From assembly GCA_009377865.1 (NCBI GenBank), contig WHTH01000038.1, forward strand, positions 1-40,422: a DNA stretch of 40,422 bases, written 5' to 3'. A model generated the notes under the pieces. It was not told where the DNA came from. It made no database searches and saw nothing but the letters and a program-made list of their open reading frames with translations. The stretch's first letter is position 1. Each line of letters starts with the position of its first letter. The translations under genes and the position numbers were made by a program. Positions 18,808-27,617 of the stretch are shown here, one piece after another. This stretch comes from Pseudonocardiaceae bacterium. GTDB lineage: Bacteria > Actinomycetota > Actinomycetes > Mycobacteriales > Pseudonocardiaceae.

Positions 18808-20109
18808 CTACCTTGCGGGTTGCTCGAGAACCGCTTGCACGGCCGGGGCGACCTGATCCAGGGTGACCTGTTGCTGATCGCCGCTGACCAGGTCGCGCAC
18901 GGTCACCTGTTCAGCGGCCCAATCCTGCTGACCCACGATGATCACGACGCGAGCGCCGGCCCGGTCGGCCCGGGAGATCTCCTTGCCGAGCTTGCGAACC
19001 TCCAACGGCATGGTAGTCCTGATGCCCGCCGCCCGGAGCCGGCGGGCGGCCAGGCGGCCAGTGTCGAACAGGGCCGCCTCGGTCGCGATGACGACCGCGT
19101 CCACATCGCTGTGAGCGTCCGGCAGCAGACCGTGGGTGCGCAGGAAGTCCAGGATCGTCACGTCGCCCATGCCGAACCCGAAGCCCGGCACCTGCTGCGG
19201 GGAGAACATGCCAATCAGGTTGTCGTACCGGCCGCCGCCGAACAGCGAACGCCGGTTGGCGGGATCGGCGTCGAAGACCTCGAAGACGGTAGAGGTGTAG
19301 TAGTCGAAGCCGCGAACGATCAGGGGATCGAACGTGATCAGGTCGCGGGCGCCGGTATCGAGCACCTGCATCAACATCGAGTGGTCGCGAACCTCCTGCG
19401 AGAGGTCATTCAGGACGTCGACCCCTGCCGCCACGACCTCGCCGAGCTTCTCGAACTGCTTGTCCGTCAACCCGATCTCGGCGGCGTCGGCGGCCAGTGT
19501 CTCCTGTGGGTACTTCTGCCAGCGATCGAGCAGCCTCGCCGCGTCGTGGAGCATGTCGTCCGGGATCTCCAGGACCTCGCTGAGGATCGCGTTCAGCAGG
19601 ACGCGGTCGCTCACCCGCAGCTCATACATGTCCCGGCTCGCACCGAGTCCTGCCATCATGTCATGGACCAACTCGACGAACTCGACCTCGACGGCGGAGC
19701 TGGACGAGCCGAAGAGGTCGACATTGATCTGCCAGTGCTCACGCACCCGCCCCCGCTGCGGACGTTCATACCGGTGGCAGTTGGGGTGGCTGTACCAACG
19801 GACGGGGAAGTTCAGCTTGCTCACGTTGCCGGCGATCATGCGGGCTACCGACGGCGTCATCTCCGGTCGCAGCGACAGCCTGCGCCCGCCCCGGTCGGTG
19901 AGGGTGTAGAGCTGCTGCTCCACGATCTCCTGGCTGGACTTGGTCTCGTAGATCTCGGTCGGTTCGAGGATCGGCCCGTCGTAGCGCTGGTAGCCGTAGG
20001 ACTCGATCACCTCGTAGAGCCGCTCGAACACCTGCGACCGAATCGACATGTCCTCGGGGAGGAAGTCGCGAGTACCCCGGTAGGGCTCGGTCGGCAGGTA
20101 ATCGGCCAC
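18808..20109 (-). CDS. hisS: Histidyl-tRNA synthetase, non-standard type, probably a second copy
   Basis: 433 residues from GTG 20109, which follows GAAGGATC; the upstream extension is not homologous. Class II motifs are clear: YRGTRDFLPED at the start, motif 2 region WYSHPNCHRYERPQRGRVRE, histidine-binding LVRGFDYYTSTVFE, motif 3 GFGFGMGDV, and a full anticodon-binding domain (about 335-430), so it is not HisZ. Sequence style (EPTEIYETKSSQEIVEQQLY) differs from the usual actinobacterial HisRS and recalls the archaeal-type/other-phylum lineage (from memory). Its place beside RibD-like and UvrA-like genes, away from the usual relA/secD area, suggests an extra copy for resistance or a specialised pathway, or a replacement gene. 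Confidence 0.88.
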   Translation of the reverse strand: MADYLPTEPYRGTRDFLPEDMSIRSQVFERLYEVIESYGYQRYDGPILEPTEIYETKSSQEIVEQQLYTLTDRGGRRLSLRPEMTPSVARMIAGNVSKLNFPVRWYSHPNCHRYERPQRGRVREHWQINVDLFGSSSSAVEVEFVELVHDMMAGLGASRDMYELRVSDRVLLNAILSEVLEIPDDMLHDAARLLDRWQKYPQETLAADAAEIGLTDKQFEKLGEVVAAGVDVLNDLSQEVRDHSMLMQVLDTGARDLITFDPLIVRGFDYYTSTVFEVFDADPANRRSLFGGGRYDNLIGMFSPQQVPGFGFGMGDVTILDFLRTHGLLPDAHSDVDAVVIATEAALFDTGRLAARRLRAAGIRTTMPLEVRKLGKEISRADRAGARVVIIVGQQDWAAEQVTVRDLVSGDQQQVTLDQVAPAVQAVLEQPAR

Positions 20110-20258
20110 GATGATCCTTCGTCGCAACGTGAAGGTGACTGGACAACCACAGCGTAGGACAGCCACCACCGGGTCCTGCGCCCGTATTGCCGAGCGGACT
20201 GCTCACCCGGTGCCGGGCGGGACGACCCACTCCGTGGGCTGGCCCGTGATGGCGGCGA

Positions 20259-23153
20259 TCAGGAGCTGAAAGCCTCGATCGGGGGGCAGGAGCAGATCAG
20301 GTTGCGGTCACCGTGGGCCTGGTCCACCCGACGCACCGCCGGCCACACCTTCGAACCGGACAGGCCCGTGGGGAACGCCGCGAGCTCCCGGCTGTAGGGG
20401 TGATCCCACTTGTCAGCCAGACAGGCGGCTGTGTGCGGGGCGTTGCACAGCGGGTTGTCGTCCTCCGGCCACTCCCCCGCGACGACCCGGTCGATCTCGT
20501 GCCGGATCGCGATCATCGCCGCGCAGAACCGGTCGATCTCGGCGAGATCCTCGCTCTCGGTCGGCTCGACCATCAGGGTGCCGGCGACCGGGAACGACAT
20601 GGTCGGGGCATGCAGGCCGTAATCGGCGAGCCGCTTGGAGACGTCGTCGACGGTGATACCGGTGGCCTTGGCCAACGGGCGCAGGTCGAGGATGCACTCG
20701 TGGGCCACGAACCCGCGCGCGGCGGGCGTCGAGCCGTGGTCCTCCCCCGTGTAGAGCACCGGGAAGTGCTCGTCGAGCCGCCGGGCGATGTAGTTCGTTG
20801 CGGCGACCGCGGTCAGCGTCGCGCGGCGCAGCCCGTCACCGCCCATCATCCGCACGTAGGCCCAGGAGATCGGCAGGATCGACGCGCTGCCCCAGGGTGT
20901 CGCGCTGACGGGGCCGACGGTGGCGTCCGGGTCGGTGAAAGGGTGCCCGGGCAGGAACGGCTCCAGGTGCGCGCGCACCCCGATCGGGCCGATGCCGGGC
21001 CCACCGCCGCCGTGCGGGATGCAGAACGTCTTGTGCAGGTTGAGGTGGCTGACGTCGGCACCGAAGTGACCCGGCCGGGCCAGCCCGAGTAGCGCGTTGA
21101 GGTTGGCCCCGTCGACGTAGACCTGCCCGCCGGCATCATGCACGAGGGCGCACACTTCACCGATGGTCTCTTCGTAGACGCCGTGCGTCGACGGGTACGT
21201 GATCATAATCGCGGCGACGGCGTCGCGGTGCTCATCGATCTTGGCACGCAGGTCGTCGACGTCGACGTCGCCACCGGCTGTCGTTCCTACGACCACGACC
21301 CGCATCCCCGCCATGACCGCGGATGCCGCATTGGTGCCGTGCGCACTGGCCGGGATGAAGCACACGTCCCGACCGTCCTCGCCGCGGCTGCGGTGGTAGG
21401 CACGCACCGCCAGCAACCCGGCGAACTCCCCCTGGCTACCCGCGTTGGGCTGCAGGCTCACGGTGTCGTATCCGGTCAACCGGGCCAGCCAGCGCTGCAG
21501 GTCCTCGGCGACCTCGATGAGCCCGGCGGCGTCCTCGGGCGGGGCGAACGGGTGCAGGTTCGCGAACTCCGGCCAGGTGACCGGCTCCATCTCGGCGGTC
21601 GCGTTGAGCTTCATGGTGCACGAGCCGAGCGGGATCATGCTGCGGTCCAGCGCCAGGTCCTTGTCGGCCAGCGCCCGGGTGTAGCGCATCAGCGCGGTCT
21701 CGCTGCGATGGGCGTGAAAGACCGGGTGGGTGAGGAACTCGCTGCTGCGGATCAGCCCGGCGGGCAGCGCATCGCAGGTGTCCTGGTCCAGATCGTCGAT
21801 CGGCCGGGTACCGGCCGCGAACGCCTCCCACACCACTGCGAGATGCGCGCGGGTCGTGGTCTCGTCGCAGCTGACCCCGACATGGTCGGCGTCGACCCGG
21901 CGCAGCGTCACACCCCGTTCGTGCGCCGCCGCGACGACCTCGTCGGCACCTGCGGGTACCCGCGCCAGCACGGTGTCGAAGAACTCGCGGTGGACGACCT
22001 CGATGCCGGCCTCGCGCAGGCCGGCGGCCAGCACCGCCGCCATCCGATGCGCCCGCACGGCGATCGACCGCAGCCCATCGGGGCCGTGGTAGACCGCGTA
22101 CATCGAGGCCATGACGGCCAGCAGCACCTGCGCGGTGCAGATGTTGCTGGTGGCGCGCTCGCGCCGGATGTGCTGCTCGCGGGTCTGCAGGGCGAGCCGG
22201 TAGGCGGGCGCCCCGTCGGCGTCCACCGACACACCCACAAGCCGTCCGGGCAGCTGCCGGGACAGCCCGTCGCGGACCGCGAGGTAGGCGGCGTGCGGTC
22301 CGCCGAAGCCCATCGGCACGCCGAAACGCTGCGTCGACCCCACCGCCGCGTCGGCGCCGATCTCACCTGGCGGGCGCAGCAGCGTCAGCCCCAGCGGGTC
22401 GGCAGCGACGACAACCATAGCGCCCAGTTCGTGGGCCTGCTCCACCAGCCCGGATTGGTCCCGCACCGCGCCCGACGGTCCCGGATAGGACAGCAGCACG
22501 CCGAAGCAGTCCCCCTCCGGCAACCGGCCGGACAGGTCCACCACATCGAGTTCGATACCCAGCGGCTCCGCGCGGGTCGCGAGCACGGCCAGGGTCTGCG
22601 GCAGCGTGTCGGCGTCGACGACGAACCGCGCCGACGTCGATCGGCCGGCGCGGCGCAGCAGCGTCATCGCTTCGGCCGCGGCAGTGGACTCGTCGAGCAT
22701 CGAGGCGTTGGCGACGGGCAGGCCGGTGAGGTCCGAGACCATGGTCTGGAAGTTGAGCAGGGCCTCGAGCCGGCCCTGCGAGATCTCCGGCTGATACGGC
22801 GTGTAGGCCGTGTACCAGGCCGGGTTCTCCAGTACCGAGCGGCGGATCACCGGCGGAGTCACGGTGCCGTGGTAGCCCAGCCCGATCATCGGCACGCCCG
22901 GCTGGTTGCGTGCCGCGCGATCGCGTAGCTCCTCCAGCGCCTGGCTCTCGGTGGCGGGCTCGGGCAGTTCCGGCACGGCCTCGTGGTCGAGCAGGCTGGG
23001 CGGCAACGCCCGCTGGGCGAGCTCCTCCAGTGAGCCGACGCCGATGACCTCGAGCATCCGCGCCATCTCGTCGGGCCTGGGTCCGACGTGCCGGTCGGCG
23101 AAGGGGGTTCCGTGCTCCAGTGCGGCGAGCGGAAGCCGCTCGGTCGAACTCAT
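20259..23153 (-). CDS. gcvP: Glycine dehydrogenase (decarboxylating), P protein
   Basis: 964 residues, full length for the single-chain P protein. It decarboxylates glycine and passes the aminomethyl group to the lipoyl arm of GcvH. The N-terminal half begins [20 protein letters not shown] with the [20 protein letters not shown] signature. The C-terminal half has [10 protein letters not shown] and the PLP-lysine region [18 protein letters not shown] (Lys near residue 700). It is transcribed behind a tandem glycine riboswitch. gcvH lies some 3 kb upstream on the same strand; no gcvT was seen in the window. Confidence 0.97.
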   Translation of the reverse strand: MSSTERLPLAALEHGTPFADRHVGPRPDEMARMLEVIGVGSLEELAQRALPPSLLDHEAVPELPEPATESQALEELRDRAARNQPGVPMIGLGYHGTVTPPVIRRSVLENPAWYTAYTPYQPEISQGRLEALLNFQTMVSDLTGLPVANASMLDESTAAAEAMTLLRRAGRSTSARFVVDADTLPQTLAVLATRAEPLGIELDVVDLSGRLPEGDCFGVLLSYPGPSGAVRDQSGLVEQAHELGAMVVVAADPLGLTLLRPPGEIGADAAVGSTQRFGVPMGFGGPHAAYLAVRDGLSRQLPGRLVGVSVDADGAPAYRLALQTREQHIRRERATSNICTAQVLLAVMASMYAVYHGPDGLRSIAVRAHRMAAVLAAGLREAGIEVVHREFFDTVLARVPAGADEVVAAAHERGVTLRRVDADHVGVSCDETTTRAHLAVVWEAFAAGTRPIDDLDQDTCDALPAGLIRSSEFLTHPVFHAHRSETALMRYTRALADKDLALDRSMIPLGSCTMKLNATAEMEPVTWPEFANLHPFAPPEDAAGLIEVAEDLQRWLARLTGYDTVSLQPNAGSQGEFAGLLAVRAYHRSRGEDGRDVCFIPASAHGTNAASAVMAGMRVVVVGTTAGGDVDVDDLRAKIDEHRDAVAAIMITYPSTHGVYEETIGEVCALVHDAGGQVYVDGANLNALLGLARPGHFGADVSHLNLHKTFCIPHGGGGPGIGPIGVRAHLEPFLPGHPFTDPDATVGPVSATPWGSASILPISWAYVRMMGGDGLRRATLTAVAATNYIARRLDEHFPVLYTGEDHGSTPAARGFVAHECILDLRPLAKATGITVDDVSKRLADYGLHAPTMSFPVAGTLMVEPTESEDLAEIDRFCAAMIAIRHEIDRVVAGEWPEDDNPLCNAPHTAACLADKWDHPYSRELAAFPTGLSGSKVWPAVRRVDQAHGDRNLICSCPPIEAFSS

Positions 23154-23206
23154 CGTCTGCTGACCTCCGGGTTCGGGCTCGGGCGGCCAGGCGGCCTGCC
23201 CGGTCG

Positions 23207-23405
23207 TCCCTCCCCCTCTGTCCCCGCCCGCAGCTACGGGCGCCTGAGAGATTCACCGGCGCGCCGGCTTTCCCCGTCGGCGGGTGGCGGGATGCCACCA
23301 CTTTCCAGAGGCGTCTCGCTCGTGCGGTCCTGGCCGCCTGAGAGGTTCCGGGGAGGAGTTGCTCCTTCGGCGCCCGGTAGTGACCCGGGACTCTCCCGCA
23401 CGAGA
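23207..23405 (-). promoter_or_regulatory. Tandem glycine riboswitch upstream of gcvP
   Basis: On the minus strand two gcvT-type aptamers follow each other. The first runs from GCGGGAGAGTC (near 23400) through GGCGCCGAAGGAGCAA and CCGGAACCTCTCAGGC to CTCTGGAAA. The second contains GACGGGGAAAGCCGG, CGGTGAATCTCTCAGGC and closes with GGACAGAGGGGGA near 23211. These are the conserved core elements of both glycine aptamers, joined by the usual short linker. The ATG of gcvP is about 54 bases further on. Glycine binding is expected to switch expression on. I see no clear terminator, so control may be at translation. Confidence 0.93.
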
Positions 23406-23465
23406 TCGGCGACTGCGATATCCACCCTACCGCGACCCGCCGCGACGCGCTGCCGGCCCGCGTAA

Positions 23466-24077
23466 TCAGCTGATGCGGCGGGTGCGGCGGCGCTTGGTGA
23501 GCTCGTCCTCCGGCGACGCGTCGACAGCGCCACCGTCGGCACGCTCGGCTGGGAACTCCCTGATGGTCCCGGCGATCTCGCGGATCGCCCCGCTGACCGC
23601 GATGCCGAACACACCCTGGCCACCCTGCAGCAGATCGACGACCTCCTCCGTGGAGGTGCACTCGTAGACCGTCGTGCCATCGCTGAACAGCGTGATCCGA
23701 GCGAGGTCGTGGACGCCACGACGCCGCAGGTACTCGACGGCGAGGCGGATGTTGTGCAACGAGATCCCGGTGTCGAGCAGGCGCTTGACGACCTTGAGGA
23801 CCAGTACGTCCTTGAACGAGTACAGCCGGTGCGTGCCCGAACCCGTCGCGCCGCGGATCGAGGGCACCACGAGGCTGGTTCGCGCCCAGTAGTCCAGCTG
23901 CCGGTAACTGATCCCGGCGATCTGGCATGCCGCCGGACCGCGGAACCCGACCAGTTCGTCCGACGCGATCCCGGCCAGTGCCGAGTCGGGGAACGCCGAG
24001 TCGGGGAACAAGGTGCCCTGATCGTCCGCGTACTCACGGGACGGGGTGTCCGCTCCACCTCGCGGTCCGTCCACCAC
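23466..24077 (-). CDS. MerR-family regulator (Rv1830-type)
   Basis: 203 residues. The MerR helix-turn-helix starts at about residue 46 with GPAACQIAGISYRQLDYWAR and TSLVVPS, continues through HRLYSFKDVLVLKVVKRLLD, and is followed by IRLAVEYLRRRG and a C-terminal domain (LARITLFSDGTTVYECTSTE; VFGIAVSGAIREI). It matches the second MerR gene of the mycobacterial gcv/garA block. The start is GTG 24077. It lies directly upstream of the glycine riboswitch leader, so gcvP may be partly read from its transcript. The signal sensed is not evident. Confidence 0.88.
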   Translation of the reverse strand: MVDGPRGGADTPSREYADDQGTLFPDSAFPDSALAGIASDELVGFRGPAACQIAGISYRQLDYWARTSLVVPSIRGATGSGTHRLYSFKDVLVLKVVKRLLDTGISLHNIRLAVEYLRRRGVHDLARITLFSDGTTVYECTSTEEVVDLLQGGQGVFGIAVSGAIREIAGTIREFPAERADGGAVDASPEDELTKRRRTRRIS

Positions 24078-24228
24078 CCGTGCCTCCCCATGCCTAGGAC
24101 CGGTACGCGGTGCCGGGAGCGATCTCGGACCCGGGCGGGCCGGTCAGCCGGAGCGAATCACACGAACACGATTCGCCTGCTGATGACGGTAGAGTGGGCC
24201 GGGTGAGCGGTCAACGCGACGCGCGGGA

Positions 24229-24255
24229 CCCTCGACCTCTACCTCAGGTCGAGGG
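24229..24255 (-). terminator. Terminator-like hairpin after the DUF151 gene
   Basis: CCCTCGACCT (24229-24238) and AGGTCGAGGG (24246-24255) form a perfect 10-bp stem with a 7-base loop, 27 bases downstream of the DUF151 gene stop. There is no T tract, which is common for actinobacterial terminators. Confidence 0.55.
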
Positions 24256-24281
24256 GTTGTCGCGACAGGGCTCGGATCCGG

Positions 24282-24755
24282 TCAGGTGTCGGCTCCCCGG
24301 AAGTCCTCCGGAGAGACCTGATCGAGGAACTCCTTGAACTTCTCGACCTCGTCCTCCTGCTCGTCCGGGATGATGAGACCCGCTTCGGAGAGCACGCTGT
24401 CGTCGGCGTGGATTGCCACCCCGGCCCGGAGCGCGAGTGCCACTGAGTCGCTGGGCCGTGCAGAGACCCGCACGTCACCGTCGAACACCAGCTCGGCGAA
24501 GAAGGTGCCCTCCTGCAGCTCGGTGATACGTACCTGCTGCAGTTCGCGGCCCAGCGCGGTGATCACGTCACGCAGCAGGTCGTGGGTCATCGGGCGCGCC
24601 GGCTGCACGCCCTGCTGTTCCAGCGCGATCGCGGTCGCTTCACCGGAACCGATCCAGATGGGCAGGTAGCGCTCTCCCTCGGTCTCCCGCAGCAGCAGAA
24701 TCGGCTGGTTCGCCGGAAGTTCCACCCGGACCCCGACGACACGCATCTCGCTCAT
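24282..24755 (-). CDS. Bifunctional nuclease family protein (DUF151, Rv1829-type)
   Basis: 157 residues beginning MSEMRVVGVRVELPANQPIL, with LPIWIGSGEATAIALEQQG and RPSDSVALALR, the hallmarks of the BFN/DUF151 fold. A strong ribosome site GGAGGGAG precedes ATG 24755. The C-terminus is acidic (EQEDEVEKFKEFLDQV). Family members from plants were reported to have nuclease activity. The role in actinobacteria is unknown, although the gene is kept next to merR genes and garA. A good hairpin follows the stop. Confidence 0.9.
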   Translation of the reverse strand: MSEMRVVGVRVELPANQPILLLRETEGERYLPIWIGSGEATAIALEQQGVQPARPMTHDLLRDVITALGRELQQVRITELQEGTFFAELVFDGDVRVSARPSDSVALALRAGVAIHADDSVLSEAGLIIPDEQEDEVEKFKEFLDQVSPEDFRGADT

Positions 24756-24907
24756 CGCGTCGCGCTCCCTCCTGCTGCACCCCGCGCTCTGGGTGCCTCG
24801 AGGACGTCGTCCCGATCACGGATCCGGGTCGCACCAGCCTCCGTCACCGCTACCCTGAGACGCTACACGCGGCACCGCCCCGCTGCCGAGGGGATCCGGG
24901 CGCCAGA

Positions 24908-25612
24908 TCATCCGCCGATCGCCCCCCGCAGCCCCGTCTTGACGAGCAGCGCATGCATCCGCACCGACAGCACCGCGAGCTCGCGCACCACCTCGTCGGC
25001 CTTGGCCTGGGCGTGGGGATCGCGCCCGCGGCTGACCGGTGTCACGATCTGGGCGAGCAGGCCCACCTCGCGATCGGCAGCCGCCCGGAAGGCTCGCAGG
25101 TGCCGTGCCTCCAGCCCGAAGTCGGTCATCGCCTGCGCGATCCTGGCCAGCGCCACCGCGTCGGTGTCGTAGAACCCGGCGGCCCCCGGCCGGATCACGC
25201 CGTAGCGTTCCAGCTCCACCAGCATCGACGAGCTGATGCCGGCGTCGGCGAGCAGCTCCTCGCGGGTCATCCGGATCGACTCCGTGCCGGCGAAGTCCTC
25301 GGCACTGGCCATTCCGTCGACCAACCCGACCAGCGGACGCGGCGGGCGATCCATCGAGTCCAGCTGCTCCTTGATCACCTTGAGTGGAAGGTAGTGGTCG
25401 CGCTGTGCTGCAAGCACGTAACGTAGCCGCTCGACATCGGCAGGCCAGAACTGCCGGTACCCCGCGCGGGTCCGCTCCGGCGTGACCAGCCCCTCCGACT
25501 CCAGGAATCTGATCTTCGAGATGGTGACGTCGGGGAACTCCGGCCGGAGCCGGGACAGCACAGCTCCTATGCTCTCCCCGGCGTGCTGCGGTGATCGTCC
25601 GGCGGCGGTCAC
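24908..25612 (-). CDS. ftsR: FtsR-type MerR regulator (Rv1828-type)
   Basis: 234 residues. The winged-helix MerR domain SIGAVLSRLRPEFPDVTISK, then IRFLESEGLV and RTRAGYRQFWPADVERLRYV, is at residues 14-75. A long C-terminal part begins at about 105 (TREELLADAGISSSMLVELE) and is a helical effector-like region. Homologues in Corynebacterium (FtsR) activate ftsZ, and Rv1828 is the mycobacterial orthologue, so a role in cell division control is likely. The start overlaps the stop of garA by four bases (GTGA), so the two are co-translated. Confidence 0.9.
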   Translation of the reverse strand: MTAAGRSPQHAGESIGAVLSRLRPEFPDVTISKIRFLESEGLVTPERTRAGYRQFWPADVERLRYVLAAQRDHYLPLKVIKEQLDSMDRPPRPLVGLVDGMASAEDFAGTESIRMTREELLADAGISSSMLVELERYGVIRPGAAGFYDTDAVALARIAQAMTDFGLEARHLRAFRAAADREVGLLAQIVTPVSRGRDPHAQAKADEVVRELAVLSVRMHALLVKTGLRGAIGG

Positions 25613-26082
25613 TGCTGCCCCTGGTCAGCCCCTTGGCCCCCGCTGCGCGGTCCGGTCAGGAACACCAGCCGGAACTTACCGATCTGGACTTCGTCGCCGT
25701 TGGCCAGTACCGCGGTGTCGACCGGCTCGCGGTTGACGTAGGTGCCGTTGAGGCTGCCGACGTCGACGACCACGAAGTCACCGCCCTCCCGGCGGAACTC
25801 GGCGTGACGGCGGGAGACCGTCACGTCGTCGAGAAAGATGTCGCTCTCCGGGTGGCGGCCACCGCTGGTGGTGTCCTGGTCCAGCAGGAAGCGCGACCCG
25901 GCGTTGGGTCCGCGCTTGACCACGAGCAGCGCCGAGCCGGCGGGCAGCGCATCCACGCCCGCGACCGGTGCTTCCTGGGCGCTCTCGGTGCTCTCGGTCT
26001 CGGCGAGGAAATCGGCCCGGAAGGTCGAGGTCTGCTCCGGGGACCGCTCTGGCGGAACGCCGGGCCCGTCGTTCGTGCTCAC
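25609..26082 (-). CDS. garA: GarA/OdhI-type FHA-domain regulator
   Basis: 157 residues from GTG 26082; the frame is open to 26127 but homology begins with the GTG. The FHA domain is intact: RGPNAGSRFLLDQDTTSGGR, HPESDIFLDDVTVSRRHAEF and VGSLNGTYVNREPV. In M. tuberculosis, GarA binds 2-oxoglutarate dehydrogenase and glutamate dehydrogenase unless phosphorylated on one of two adjacent Thr (ETTS motif). Here the N-terminal motif reads EQTSTFRADF, with only one of the two Thr. It forms one transcript with ftsR, probably with gcvH upstream (75 bases). Confidence 0.95.
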   Translation of the reverse strand: MSTNDGPGVPPERSPEQTSTFRADFLAETESTESAQEAPVAGVDALPAGSALLVVKRGPNAGSRFLLDQDTTSGGRHPESDIFLDDVTVSRRHAEFRREGGDFVVVDVGSLNGTYVNREPVDTAVLANGDEVQIGKFRLVFLTGPRSGGQGADQGQQ

Positions 26083-26156
26083 CTGGGCTCTCCTCATTCG
26101 GATGGACGGCTGCTGACCGGACCACAACGTACCGTGCCGCCGTGATGAGCCGAGGG

Positions 26157-26540
26157 TTAGGCTTCCTCGATTAGCTTGCGGTAGTCACCGGCGTTCATCA
26201 GGGAGTCGACCGAGCCCGGGTCGCCGAGCAGGATGTCGATCATCCAGCCCTCACCGTAGGGATCGGAGTTGAGCAGTTCGGGGGACGACTCGAGATCCTC
26301 ATTGCGAGCCACCACCTCGCCTGCCAGCGGGGCGAAGACGTCCGAGACGCTCTTCGTCGACTCCACCTCCCCCACCGCGTTGCCCGGCGACACTGCCTGC
26401 CCGACGTCCGGTAGCTGCACGAACACGACGTCGCCGAGCTGGGACTGCGCGTAGTCGGTGATCCCCACCCGGACCGTGTCGGCGCCGGTGCGCTCGACCC
26501 ACTCGTGTTCCTGGGTGTAGTGCAGTTCGTCGGGGACCAC
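26157..26540 (-). CDS. gcvH: Glycine cleavage system H protein
   Basis: 127 residues, the usual size. The lipoyl-lysine lies in GEVESTKSVSD (about residue 62), after DELHYTQEHEWV at the start and GDVVFVQLPDVG. It carries the aminomethyl group between the P, T and L proteins. Two GTGs are possible: 26546 directly abuts GAGGA, whereas 26540 has that ribosome site at a proper spacing of about six bases, so I choose 26540. It is 20 bases downstream of a DUF881 gene and shares the block with garA and ftsR. Confidence 0.95.
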   Translation of the reverse strand: MVPDELHYTQEHEWVERTGADTVRVGITDYAQSQLGDVVFVQLPDVGQAVSPGNAVGEVESTKSVSDVFAPLAGEVVARNEDLESSPELLNSDPYGEGWMIDILLGDPGSVDSLMNAGDYRKLIEEA

Positions 26541-26559
26541 CAGCACTCCTCGCTCAGCC

Positions 26560-27282
26560 TCAATTGGCCGGACGAGCGTATTGGGGGTCGGTCAGCGGCC
26601 GCAAGGCGGTGATTTCCAACCGGTCGCGCTCGGTGAGCTCGCTGTCCCCACCGCCGCGCCGAACCGTGTCCACCACCCCGCCCGGGATGTTGAGCGCTGC
26701 CGCCAGCGTCGACGGGTCGCCGATCGCCCGGATCCGGTAGGGCGCCGCGAGCTGCCGGCCGTCCAGCGCGATGGATCCCGGGACGCCGGTGAAGGCGGCG
26801 TCGACGCCGATCCGCACGTCGCCGACCTGCACGGCCTCCGCGCCGGCGCCGCGCAGCTCCTGCAGTACGTCGAGCAGCGTCTCGGGACCCACCTGGCGAC
26901 CCGGGTCGGTCACGACCAACTCCACGCCCGGACCCGCCACCGGCACCGTGCCGGCCAGCACCGCGAGCGCGCCGGCTCGTGCCCTGGCCTCCCCGAGCGC
27001 GGCCGCCGAGGTGTCGCCGCTGGCGCGCAGTCTGCGAAGCGCCGCCTCGGACTCGGCGATGTCCTCGCGCAGCGCGGCCTCGCGCTCCTGCAAGCCGTCG
27101 AGCAGCACGACGAGATCCTGCGGGCGCGAATCGGCCAGGGCATCGCCGGAGCGGGTCCGCTGAACCTGGGTCGCGATGCCCAGCCCCAGGCCCAGACAGA
27201 GCACGGTGATCAGCACCGCGGACAGCGCCCGCGAGCGGCGGCGCCGGGTACTGCGGCGCCGGGTGCCGGGGGAAGTACTCAT
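26560..27282 (-). CDS. DUF881 membrane-anchored protein (Rv1825-type)
   Basis: 240 residues from ATG 27282 (the frame is open to 27573, but that part is shadow of the sbp gene). A basic N-terminus (RRRSTRRRRSRA) leads into one membrane segment, LSAVLITVLCLGLGLGIAT (about 21-39), then a coiled coil (REAALREDIAESEAALRRLR) and the DUF881 domain (GPGVELVVTD, LLDVLQELRGAGAEAVQVGD, APYRIRAIGDP). Conserved in actinobacteria, probably an extracytoplasmic envelope or division-associated protein; a function is not established. The start is two bases from the sbp stop. Confidence 0.88.
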   Translation of the reverse strand: MSTSPGTRRRSTRRRRSRALSAVLITVLCLGLGLGIATQVQRTRSGDALADSRPQDLVVLLDGLQEREAALREDIAESEAALRRLRASGDTSAAALGEARARAGALAVLAGTVPVAGPGVELVVTDPGRQVGPETLLDVLQELRGAGAEAVQVGDVRIGVDAAFTGVPGSIALDGRQLAAPYRIRAIGDPSTLAAALNIPGGVVDTVRRGGGDSELTERDRLEITALRPLTDPQYARPAN

Positions 27283-27284
27283 GA

Positions 27285-27617
27285 TCAGGCTTTGAACAGC
27301 TGACGGCGGATGGCGGCGGCGTTGCCGAAGATGCGGATGCCGAGCACGACGACGACCGCGGTGGACAGCTGGCTGCCCACGCCCAACTGGTCGCCGAGCA
27401 GCACGATCAGGGCCGCGACCAGCACGTTGGAGATGAAGGATACGACGAACACCTTGGCGTCGAAGATGCCGTCCAACCTGGCGCGGACACCACCGAAGAC
27501 GGCGTCGAGCGCGGCCACCACCGCGATCGGCAGGTACGGCGCTACCCAGCCCGGGACGGTCGGGTCGAGCCACAGCCCGAGCAGCAGGCCGACGACGAGA
27601 GCGACGAGTCCGATCAC
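27285..27617 (-). CDS. sbp: Small basic membrane protein (DUF1290, Rv1824-type)
   Basis: 110 residues with about three membrane segments (LVALVVGLLLGLWL; YLPIAVVAALDAVFGGVRA; FISNVLVAALIVLLGD and VVVVLGIRIF). DAVFGGVRARLDGIFDAKVF is the typical sbp/DUF1290 core. GTG 27617 overlaps the preceding DUF881 stop by four bases. In Firmicutes and actinobacteria, sbp lies near division genes; the mechanism is unknown. Confidence 0.88.
   Translation of the reverse strand: MIGLVALVVGLLLGLWLDPTVPGWVAPYLPIAVVAALDAVFGGVRARLDGIFDAKVFVVSFISNVLVAALIVLLGDQLGVGSQLSTAVVVVLGIRIFGNAAAIRRQLFKA

Noticed and set aside
21138-22928. 596-codon open frame antisense to gcvP
   Set aside because: Composition of a shadow frame; gcvP motifs on the minus strand explain the region.
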